A DNA stretch of 64,000 bases from Larix kaempferi. Lineage: Eukaryota > Streptophyta > Pinopsida > Pinales > Pinaceae. Of this stretch, positions 10,613 to 20,300 are shown piece after piece. Where the stretch lies: the NCBI GenBank assembly GCA_027924585.1, contig BSBM01001929.1:868001-932000 (forward strand). Direction: 5' to 3'. Made by a program: the position numbers and the translations under genes. Within the stretch, counting starts at the first letter, position 1. Each line of letters opens with the position of its first letter. The notes under the pieces are model-generated. The model was not told where the DNA came from. It worked only from the letters and a program-made list of their open reading frames with translations, and did not search any database.

Positions 10613-11559
10613 TCCTCTGGAATTATGATTTCAACTATATTGTAAATATTGTAACTATTTTAGTCATCTAAAATAAATGGAAGACGAGGATTCATAGAGA
10701 CTCCAATGGATCTCTTGGAATCTGATTCCCAAGAGACACTTGGCCATTGTATAAATAAGTTGTTCGATTAATGAAGAAGCATCAATTCGGGAGTTATACA
10801 TGTCATGCAATAAAAAAAAAATGCAATAACTAGTACCCTATTTGGGTAGTTTTGCAAGGAAACAAGTTCCATTGTGGAGGCATTGAACAATCACAACTCT
10901 TGCCAATGGATATCAATAGGTAAATATATAATATGTGTAAGAATTCATGATAAAAACAAGGCCTTTCCTATTGTGGTTTTTTAATCTTTTAGAGAACTAG
11001 TTTTTCAAAATTTCATTGTTTTATGGTATTTTGGGCCTAGAGGTAGGCCTTGTTCTTGCATATAAATTATTTGACTAATTTTGATTATCTCCTGAACACC
11101 GTTGAAAATATAAAAAAAATATGTAATTAAGACAAATACTACTTCATAAATCTACTCAATCATCCACTGCATGTTAAAAACTAATAAGTTTTCTTATTTT
11201 TCATTCATTGTGGATTGTTTTTGGCAACAAACTCTTAGGACGCATGGGATGGCTACAAGGGAAACATGGGGAGAGTTATGGAACTTGGCCTTGTAAGGTA
11301 TAATTATCTACGTTTTTTCAACATATTCTTCAAATTCATTCTCTGTATATATAATTTTTTATTCTTTGTCATTTCTCAAGGTTTGTAATTTTACCAATGG
11401 GTTGAACAATGAAGTCAATGGTGGTTAGGCTTGATTGCAATAGCATAAGCCTTAAGGCCATGAGGACAAGGGTTCTTCTTCCTTCTCTGTGTTTTTTTTT
11501 AGGCTCATTGATTTTACATGTAATAAGAAACTTCAAATATTCATGTTGGTTCAAGGGAA
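10613..11559. other. Noncoding sequence up to Gypsy-1
   Basis: AT-rich DNA with no supported gene. The last five bases (11555-11559, GGGAA) are the left target-site duplication of Gypsy-1. Confidence 0.5.
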
Positions 11560-11799
11560 TGTTGTAGGTACAACAGAGCCCATGCTTCATTTGATCATGG
11601 GAACCCCAATTTTTTTGAAGTTCAAAGGTATTTGGGGAAGTTATTATTAAAATGAGATTCTTAAACCTTGTTTGTATGATCTCATACCTTTGATTTTGGT
11701 TTGTGTAATTATCATTTTCCCTTTGAAATTTTTTGAGTTTTTGGTTGTTTTCTTGATTTGCGGAAAGCCTTCAATTCTTTCAAAATGTTGTTTTCTTCC

Positions 11800-12200
11800 T
11801 GCAAACCCGCAAACACGAAAACCTGAAAAAATCCAGGAATTGTTTGTTCTTTCTTTTCGGAATTTTGTCAACCCAAAACCCGCAACCCGAAATTACAGAT
11901 TGCAGGACGACTTTGTTAATATTTTGGGAAATTTCGATTTCGCAACCCGCAACCCGAAACCCACAATAGCAGATTTCGGATTGTGAAAAGTTCTTATTTT
12001 AATAAATTGTGTTGTGTGTTTCTGCAACCCGCAATTGCGGAATGCGGGATGTAGAAAGTTATTTTTATTTTTAAGTTTGTTTTCGTTTCCGAAACCCACA
12101 ACCCGCAATTGTGGATTGCGGATTGTGGAAACACTTTCGTCCGTTATTTTGCAAAGTTGCAATCCCGCAACCCGCAATTGCAAATTGCGGGAATCTTGAA
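11800..12200. repeat. Cluster of CCGCAATTGCGG palindromes (5' LTR)
   Basis: Repeated words CAACCCGCAAT, GCAATTGCGGA and GGATTGCGG/GGATTGTGG are placed head to head, so the block can form many nested hairpins. The copies are degenerate and spaced 30-90 bp. The block stands out as rich in C, G and CpG within AT-rich DNA. The 3' LTR has the same cluster at 32740-33060. It lies upstream of the U3 ORF. Confidence 0.8.
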
Positions 12201-12518
12201 TAAAGTTTGAAAATAACATCTATGACACGATCCTGCATCCCGCTCATTTCTTATAATCCTACGGTTCATATTTGACCCGACAAAAAAACGATAAATATAA
12301 TATTTTTCTATTTTTCTTTATCATTTTCATTGTCAGATTTTACTCTTCTACGCGGATCTTACTTTAGATTTCTTAGCAGGGGTCATTCTCACGAATTTTC
12401 AATTATTTTCAGTTTGGTTCGTTGTCATTTTCGCATTTGCTATTGATGGTTTTGTTGTTTATGGTTAATTTTTTATTTTGTTTTGATTTATTTACCAGAA
12501 TTTCCAAGCTTTGCCAAA

Positions 12519-15327
12519 AAGTCACGGAACACTCGGTCTAAGACAATTCACAGGGATTTGCTGACCAAAGATCTGAATTTCGGTATCTTCTCAGATACCA
12601 GTGAGAGGGTTACTAAAACTTATCAAATGGACTGTCAAAAATTTATTCAATCTTTGATAACGACGACCTTTCCGACATTAAAGAAGACCGACCTGGATAT
12701 GAGAAGATTAGGGCTTCTCAATTACATGCCATTGTTGCCCGGCCCGCTATCCTACATTACACAAACCTAGTTAAATGGATAGTAGACAATGCTAACCCTA
12801 AGGACCGATCATTCAATGACAGGACGGGGTCACAATTGACAACTTTATGCCCCGAAGTCTTTAGCAAATCCTTTTCCCTTAAGCCAACTATGCAGACCCT
12901 TAGCCCTGAATTCATCCAATCCTCTAAAGCCAGGTACAATTTCGATGAAATGTTGAAATCATGGATGATTAAACCTAGCAACTTTGTGCCAAAGGATGAT
13001 AACCTCTACCCGATTTCCTGGTTCAAGGATCCTTATTCTTTACTGGCAGCCATGCTCTACAGGCTATTTGGCCTTCCAAATTGTTCAGTATTCAAAGTTG
13101 AATGGGATCCAATAGCTCATAATGTGTTAACAACGGGAGAATCCTTCCCTTGGGCATCTATCCTCTCATTAGAACTTAAAACAGCTATCCAAGACTATCA
13201 AAAGGCACCTGCCCTAAGAAAGCCACACTTCTTCTTTTCAACCTTCATTATTGATTTGTTTTGCTCTGAGTTCCAATATCCTAACTTGGGATGGAATTGG
13301 ACCCCTTCAGATCCACCAATTCATATCTATCACTCAGCACTATGGGAGAGAAATTTTGTGCCACTACTTTATGACATTTGTGACCATTTCATGGACACTA
13401 TTTATTTCAAGATATTCAAACAAGAGGCACCTTCCTTTTTAGTTGATTCCAAGACCTTCATCAATACAATTGGTGATTGGTATGTCTATGAGTCCTATTC
13501 ATATATCAGAGTCTGGGGAAGTGACACTGTTCATCTTCTGCCCAGAATAGTGCCTCACAGATTGGTCATTCAAGAAATCTCTTATCAGATTGTTATTGAT
13601 GGTGTTTACAGAAAACTCACTAGTCCCAAAAAGAAAGGATGGCCTAAATTTTCTTTGAACCTTGGGCCATTAGTCATCCCAACCTCAAATTGGGCTGCAG
13701 TGCTTGGTGACCAGGTGGCTCCTTTAAAGTTGGGTATTGCTCCCAAAAGGAAGCATGATCCTAAGAAATTCCTTGATGCACATTTTAAACAATATCATAT
13801 GAAGATGGACTATGTCCATGAAGAACTTCCAGATGACTCTATCTACCAAAGAGTGAATACATTTTCTGAGGTCTTGGCTAGGGCCAAGAGCATAGATGAG
13901 AAGCATCAGATTATGCAATATCAGAGAGAAATTAAAGCTAAAGTTTTGAGCTACCTTACGATGGAAATGAATCCGCTTGAGCAAATGAGAAAGGAAAGAG
14001 CGGAAAAGGAGAACCAATAGGCTAATGCCCCTCTAATGATTACTTATCCACATGGGAATAAAGGTAAAGCCCCCATGGAGAATCCTCCTGAGGTAAAAAC
14101 AGCTGAATAGGTCAAAGTCTTGTTGTAGACCTCTCATCATTTGAAGCAGGAGTTAGCACAGCTGAATTCACTATTGGATACTCAAACAATCGAACCTCCT
14201 AAGCTTACTATGGATATTCAAGTGACTACTGTAGCTGCATAGGTATGTGATGATATAATAATAGTTGAGGCCAACCCAGCTAAGAGACAAAAAATCTTGA
14301 TCCATACATCACAGGTTCCCACTGTTGATATTATTGATAATGATGTTGATGATGAAGCGCATCACCCATTATCTGTGACTGTAGAAGCGACTCAAGAAGT
14401 AACTGAGGATTTACAATCAATTACATATTTGTTAGACACTATTGAGATTGTCACTCTTTTTCTGATCAACAGGTATTAGAGGTTACTACTGCCCATGACA
14501 TTACAACTTCATCACTTTTGTTGTCATCTATTCAAGATCTTTCTGCTTTGTCTCCAGGGGTGATGCCACCATTTTCCATATCACAATTGTTTCATACTTT
14601 TACTTCTAGAGCCATTCCTTTTTTAGACAATTCAATTCCATTTTCCATTCCCCCATCTATTATTGCAGAGGTCTAGTCTTTGACTGTCCCTCGGCAATTA
14701 CCCATATCTACTTTATCATCATCCACCATTGATGAGCCAACCACAGTTCTTTCTTCATCATCACCTACTAATGATGATCATGTTCCACCTTTTGAAGCCT
14801 TCACTTCAATCCCTTCTCCAACCCATGTTGCATCAATTCCTTAGATTGTCTCTACCCCTCTGACATCCCCATTCTTAACAGTTTTCAGTTCAAGAAAATC
14901 AGAGCTGCATTGAATACTTGGCTTGATCTTAATGAATCAGTTGAAGACATTCTTAAGAAACCACATGCGATGGTATGCAACAGATAACATCATGGAATTG
15001 CTACAGTTCTCAGCCTTGGAGCTCATTGAAGATGCTTTCCCACCTAAGTTGATGGTTGAGCAAGTCGAACGCAGGTGTGAGGAAGCTAAGGAGAAAATGC
15101 AGTGCCTTGAGGAGGTCAAGATTGATGATGTGGATCAATTAATTAGGAAACTGGTCACCATGGAAGGAAAAATCCACATTTTCATCTGTATTTGGCATAA
15201 GTTAGCTAAAAATGAAATGGAAACATTCGTATGTAATTCCCAGCTGGGGCTTGAGTCAGCTAAATATCCGAATGTGGATGAGTTGTTAGAGATTTGGGAC
15301 AAATGGAAAGTTTTTCTGGGCCATTAG
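12519..15327 (+). pseudogene. U3-encoded ORF, 5' LTR copy (broken)
   Basis: Homologous to 33382-37041 in the 3' LTR. The start codon is AAG here (12519-12521), one base is lost near 12634, another frameshift lies near 14445, and about 830 bp are deleted at 14867. The longest open piece is 12836-14020 (394 codons), with phrases such as YPISWFKDPYSLLAAML, NTIGDWYVYESYSYIRVWG and GPLVIPTSNWAAVLGDQVAP. It keeps CGA, CGG and CAA codons at places where the 3' copy has stops. TAG at 14126-14128 and 14842-14844 are shared with the 3' copy and so predate insertion. I do not recognise the protein family. Confidence 0.8.
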
Positions 15328-15390
15328 TTTTAGTTTGATTTTTTAATCCCGGTTTGTGGGAATTTACTCTTTGTATTATTTTGTAACTCT

Positions 15391-15399
15391 TATATAAAG
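15391..15399 (+). promoter_or_regulatory. TATA box of Gypsy-1 5' LTR
   Basis: TATATAAAG after a T-rich stretch, conserved in the 3' LTR at 37099-37107. It places the U3/R border near 15420, so the LTR ORF lies wholly in U3, upstream of this promoter. R and U5 run to 16177. Confidence 0.7.
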
Positions 15400-16179
15400 A
15401 GGTGATCCCTCGTAGAGAATGGGATGGAATTTGGAGGAATAAATCAGCAGGAGAGGTTTTCTTTTGTCTATTGATCAAGTTTATTTGATGAATGTGATTT
15501 TACTCCAGATTGCTTATCAAATGCTGCTTAAATCTTTTGCAATTTATTAAGAACGGTGATCTATAGTTCTGGTTTATCTTTGCTAATGATCTGTGTGTTC
15601 ATGAGGTTTTGAAAGAGTTTCTTCAATTAAAACTTTTATCGATATTTGCAAATGGTTTTCTCAATAAACTATAATTGATGTTAATTTTTCAATTAACATA
15701 TCAGTTACAAGTTAAATCTTGAATGCATGTAACCCTCAACTTGCTATTGATTCATTTTCATTGGTTAATGGATTTAATTTGGGCAAATAAGTAATAAGCC
15801 ATTTAACATTTCTGTTAAGTTGATGAACAATACTTATTTATTTTCATATCAAGTTGACCTACACTTATCTCAAGACACCTTATGAGAGTATATCTAACTT
15901 AGTTTAGATTCTTTTAAGTAGATTTGTGTTTACAGACCTTTTTACACTTTGTTTTCTTCATTAGAAAATTGATCCCTTGGATCAATAACTTACCAACTCA
16001 TAGAGTGCCAGCGGAGGCCGAATATACATGGGATATTACTATACCAAACAGGCTGGGGATAGAAATGTCCTTGCGTAGGACCTTTTGAAGCCTTTCAGTC
16101 TGGGTTTTCTCCCTCTGTTAAGAGCTTGGGAACCCATTCCAACACCTTGCACACCCTGTACACCCGAGGCCTCAACAAA

Positions 16180-16197
16180 TGGTGCTAGAAGGAGGGC
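16180..16197 (+). promoter_or_regulatory. Primer binding site of Gypsy-1
   Basis: TGGTGCTAGAAGGAGGGC begins two bases after the 5' LTR. The TGG start fits annealing to a tRNA 3' CCA end. I cannot name the tRNA with confidence. Confidence 0.7.
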
Positions 16198-16209
16198 CTA
16201 AACCAAAAT

Positions 16210-17439
16210 ATGCCTAAACAAAGTACCAATAAACCTCCTCCAGCAAGAATACTGATTTTCACTCGTAGCAACATGCAGGAATCTACTTCTGTTGAGAAAC
16301 CGGTGCAACATCTCAATACTATCCCCACCACCTCTACAACTCACCGAGATCCTAGAACAGGAGATATTATCATTATATCACCCACTAGGGGACCTATATC
16401 ACTTGAACAAATACTCAAAAGTTCTAGTGACAACGCTGTTAGGTTACAACAGAGGATCGCTGAAGAAAGAAATCAAGGATTAGCAGCAATTCACCAAGAA
16501 AACACTAATCCATAGGCAAATATTCAAGATAATCAAGATACTCAAAATTCAGCTGAGCACAATACTGAGCGAAATAATTCATTAGACCAGTAGCAATTCC
16601 CTGAATTGGATCTTGATTTATTATTTAGTGAAACAGAACAAGTCTCGCACACTACTGTTTCAGGTGGACCACTACCCTCTCCTCCTTCATCATCATCTTC
16701 ATCATTTGAAAGTGAACACTCCTCTAGATCTTCATCTAAAGAAGAAGAAGAACAACCTATGGTTGGGGAAGGCCAAAACAGACCTTGGCTTGACCAAGAT
16801 GTTGTATTTATACTTGGGGATCAACATAGATTGCCTAAAAACCCTTAGAAATGGCTTCATAAGTTCAATCCAGATAATAAGTCACCTGCATTAGATCATA
16901 TCAAAACTTTTATGCAGGCCATTAGACTTAGGAGTGTTTTCCATGAAGATGTGATTTGCAGACTATTCCCTTACACATTTGAAGGAAAGGCATCCACATG
17001 GTATTTTTCCTTAGAAGCCAGAACCATAACCTCTTGGGATGAGTTTGAAAAACTATTTATCCATAAATTTGGGGATGATAAAACTCCACAAGATCTAGTC
17101 TTAGAATTGTCTTCTATGAAGATGAGAGGTAAAGAAAGGGTCAAAGACTACAATCAGATATTTTCTTATCTAAAGAATAGAATCCCTGCCACTGTTCTTC
17201 CTGCAGAAGAACTTTTGGTTGCCTATTATGAAAAGGGCTTATCTGTCCCTATTGCAATGTGGGTCAAAAGGGCACACAAAGACAACTTGTTTGAAGCTTA
17301 TGCTGAATCCATTCAAGTTGAAAAGGATATCTATTTCCTAAAAGACAATCCTGAGGCTTTATAAGAACAACCTTATACATCCAGAAAGAAAACTGATAAT
17401 GCTCCCAAGCCCACTCTCCAAAACAAAGATGCCTTTGAA
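16210..17439 (+). pseudogene. Gypsy-1 gag
   Basis: First ATG after the primer site (MPKQSTNKPPPARI). The N-terminal third is polar and Ser-rich (a run of Ser and Glu at about 16680-16760). The capsid part is at 16850-17340, with FPYTFEGKASTWYFSLEA, SWDEFEKLFIHKFGDDKTPQ and RVKDYNQIFSYLK, the usual Retrotrans_gag pattern. In-frame stops are TAG near 16513, 16592 and 16846 and TAA at 17362. The frame is the same as the following protease segment, so gag and pol were one polyprotein. No CCHC zinc knuckle was seen. Confidence 0.85.
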
Positions 17440-18248
17440 ATGACTGACATCAAGAAGTTTCTCCAAGAAATGTCAAATGAGATGGTTGATTTAAAAAAGA
17501 GTAACAATGAAAATCAAAATAATAACAGAGGTTTTGCAAGGCCACCTTTCAGGAGACCTTACCAACCTCCCCAAAATCCACCACCTCTTCATCCTAATGA
17601 AGGGCTAACATTGGAAGAAATTTATTCTATCTTCAAAGCTTTGGCCACAGAATCACAAAATTCCCTTGAACCTTCTGAAGATCAAACAAACCAAGATCCA
17701 CAGTTACCAGAACAAGGAGAAGAAGAAGAGGATCCACAGATTAACACTATAAGCTATTTTTCTGAACTGCCAATGAATGAAGAAGAAGAAGAACCTGAGA
17801 CAGTGTTCAATGTTCAACACCCTTACAATACTAGATCGAGAGGAAAACCCTCTCAGGAACCTTCATCTTCAACATCAACTCCCAACAAAAGTAAAACTGT
17901 TCCTCAGAAAGATATAGTCATTCCTGAAATGGAGTACAGTTTAGCTGAAGATTTGAAAAGAGTTAAAGCAAATATTTCTTTGTTTGAACTTCTGAAAATC
18001 CCTTCTATGAGGGATTCTTTACCTAAAAGTATGATAATCAAACAACCAAGGGAATCACAAAACAATAACTTAGACTCTTTTACCAAACCAGAAGATCAGA
18101 AATCTGGAAGCAAGAGGACACCTCCTTTCTTACTTACCTTTCAAATCTTCAACAGGAATGTACACAATTGGGTGATACATTCAGGTTCTACTTCCAATGT
18201 GATGCCCCTATCTGTCTGGAGGAAATTAAATGCCACTTGGGAACCCTA
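17440..18248 (+). pseudogene. Gypsy-1 gag-pol linker and protease, first part
   Basis: A Pro/Gln/Glu-rich linker (PPFRRPYQPPQNPPPLHP; acidic EEEEDPQ) is followed by the aspartic protease motif. The active site reads VIHSGSTSNVMPLSVW, with HSG at 18178-18186 where DSG/DTG is required, so the catalytic Asp is lost. The coding sequence is cut by Copia-B after ...TWEPY. It resumes at 25339, and removing the insert with one TSD copy restores the same frame (next residues PTQIVHLDRSKV). Confidence 0.83.
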
Positions 18249-18818
18249 TGTTGATGTATATGTAACTTCATAATGTATTTTATTGTACTCCTATAGAGAT
18301 GTATTATTCCTCTATACGGAAGTGTCGTCATTTGTATTGACAAGTGTTGCAAGTGGTGTAACTTGCTAATGCGTTATTAGACCACCTAGCAGAGGGGTCG
18401 GCCCGGATTATGTAACCTGGGGCTATTAGGATGAGTTAGACAAGTCGTACCCATAGGTTTATTAGGATGCTCAAAACAAGTATAAATAGAGAGCGGGATC
18501 TCTCTATTTGATCATCTCATTATTCACTTGTACATCACTCGAAAAGTGGCGCACTAGTTAAGGAGGAGGAGGAACTGCTAGTAGAAGACTATCTCTTGTA
18601 CTTTGGTTGTACCTTGGTTGTATCATTGCTCTTTCTATCTATGAGGAAGTTGTGGGGTTTTTCACCTTTATGGTTTTCCCCAGTGAAACTCTGTGTGTCT
18701 ATTGTCTCATGTGTTTGCTTGGTGTGATTGATATGCATTGTTATACTTGATATGTTGTACATGCTATTCTCTCAGTAAAGATCCTAGAGTATATTGAATT
18801 AATGCTCAAAAATTAACA
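18249..18818 (+). repeat. 5' LTR of Copia-B
   Basis: 570 bp from TGTTGATGTATATG to CTCAAAAATTAACA. The 13-bp difference from the 3' LTR lies near its start. A TATAAATA box is at about 18482-18489. The two LTRs differ by scattered point changes, so insertion is not recent. Confidence 0.93.
18480..18492 (+). promoter_or_regulatory. TATA box of Copia-B 5' LTR
   Basis: AAGTATAAATAGA in U3. The 3' LTR has ATTATAAATAG at the equivalent site. Confidence 0.7.
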
Positions 18819-18831
18819 TGGTATCAGAGCT
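18819..18831 (+). promoter_or_regulatory. tRNA-iMet primer binding site of Copia-B
   Basis: TGGTATCAGAGCT directly follows the 5' LTR and is complementary to the initiator-Met tRNA 3' end. Confidence 0.93.
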
Positions 18832-19393
18832 TCCCTGAGAAGAAGACATTGTGCAGTGGCGAAAACTAGTGTTTCTTGTTTATTGGGTTTCTCTCCACAG
18901 TTTTTGGAAAAGCAGTAAGGTAGATTGAATCTACTCATCAAGGAGAATCTATCTGTCCAATTAGAATTCAATTCTGAGCACTTTCAAGTTTGGCCCTAAA
19001 CATTAGGGTTTCCTCAAAAATAGGAATTTTTGAAATCTGAAGACATAGCTGGAAGCTCCTTGGAAAAATTGAAGTTTAGAGCTTTGGATCAAGATTTTTG
19101 GTTGGGTGAAGCTCCGGGAAACTCAAACCCTAATTCAGGGTCATCCCTAGTGAATCTAGGAAGACTTAAAGGCATTTCTGAAGGGTGAAACTTTGCAGAT
19201 CTCAAATTATGAATATACTAGGATGATCAGCTCATCAAGGCGCATCTTTTTATCCTTTCAGAATTTTGAAATTCGCATTTTGAATTTTTAGGGTTTCTCT
19301 GACAAACCCTAATCCGACACCAGATCCAGTTTTCAGCAAATCAAGTGGTAAGATCCAAATCTTTTCTATTTCCATTTGAAGTACTCTTTAAAG
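18832..19393 (+). other. Copia-B leader with telobox-like motifs
   Basis: Untranslated leader of about 560 bp. It contains AAACCCTAA-type motifs on either strand (near 19010, 19126, 19288 and 19305). The Copia-A and Copia-C leaders keep comparable copies. No ORF is supported. Confidence 0.6.
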
Positions 19394-20300
19394 ATGTCTC
19401 ACCACACCAAGATTGAAGATAATCTTGAAGGGGATGATAACTTCCGAGCATGGAAGTATAGGATTGGGTTAATCCTGGAAGAAAACGAGTTGGACTCATA
19501 CATAAGCTCTGAGGTCCCTGTCCCAGAGGGAGAAGAGGCTAAATCCCTTCATAAGAAGAACTTGGTCAAAGCAAAGAGGATCATTGTTGATTCTATCAAG
19601 GACCATCTCATCCCACATGTGTCATCTCTGAAGACACCCAAAGATATGTTTGATTCCCTGACCAAGCTATTTGAAGGGAAGAACATAAATCGGAAGATGA
19701 CCCTGCGAAACCAATTGAAAGGGGTAAAACTTCAGAATGGAGAGACCATTCAATCCTATTTCTCTAAGGTCTCTCAGATCAAGGAATGAATCAAAGTTGT
19801 GGATGAGGTAGTAGATAATGGTGAAGTTTTTATGACCACATTGAATGGCCTACTTAGGTGATGGGATTCTTTTATCCACGGAATCTGTGCAAGAAAGAAA
19901 CTAATCTCCTTCAGTAGACTATGGGAAGAATGCTCTCAAGAAGAAGCAAGGCTTGTGGCATGAGAAGAAAAGATTGGGAATGAATATCAAGCTCTCACAG
20001 CTCACACCAAGAAAAGGAAGCCTGAGAGAGAGCCATCTCACTTTAAGAAATCTCCACACCACCACAAAGAAAGGAGAATATGTTTCACCTACAATGAGAA
20101 GGGACACATTGCTATAAATTGTCCCAAGAACAAAAAGTACAACAAGAAGAAGAAGAACAACAAAAGGAGATATCATGATCATGCTGCTGAGGATGATGAA
20201 CCTCCCAAGAAGAAGGCTAGAGCAGAAAGTGATGATTCATCAAGTGAAGATGAATATGTTCTAATATCCGCTCTTACATGTACTATCTCTCCTGGATGTA
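19394..20300 (+). pseudogene. Copia-B gag
   Basis: Start at MSHHTKIEDNLEGDDNF (19394), equivalent to the Copia-A start; an in-frame ATG 18 bases upstream is less likely. UBN2-type gag with FRAWKYRIGLILEENELD and LKTPKDMFDSLTKLFEGKN, a Lys-rich linker, a CCHC knuckle (20081-20122) and an acidic tail. Three TGA stops interrupt it (19787-19789, 19859-19861, 19961-19963); the third stands where Copia-A has CGA. The knuckle reads CFTYNEKGHIAINC, so its second Cys is Tyr. Gag and pol share one frame. Confidence 0.88.

Larger units (their letters stand above)
11560..16177 (+). repeat. 5' LTR of Gypsy-1
   Basis: 4,618 bp from TGTTGTAGGTACAACA to CCTCAACA. It aligns throughout with 32490-37957 but lacks about 830 bp at 14867/14868 (equivalent to about 35730-36555) and about 70 bp near 15450 (equivalent to about 37165-37235). 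It holds the palindromic GC-rich block (11800-12200), the LTR ORF copy (12519-15327) and a TATA box at 15391. Confidence 0.93.

Noticed and set aside
11672-12219. Opposing ORFs of about 100 codons in the LTR
   Set aside because: They run through the palindromic CCGCAATTGCGG block, which opens frames on both strands; the translations are repeats of the same few residues.
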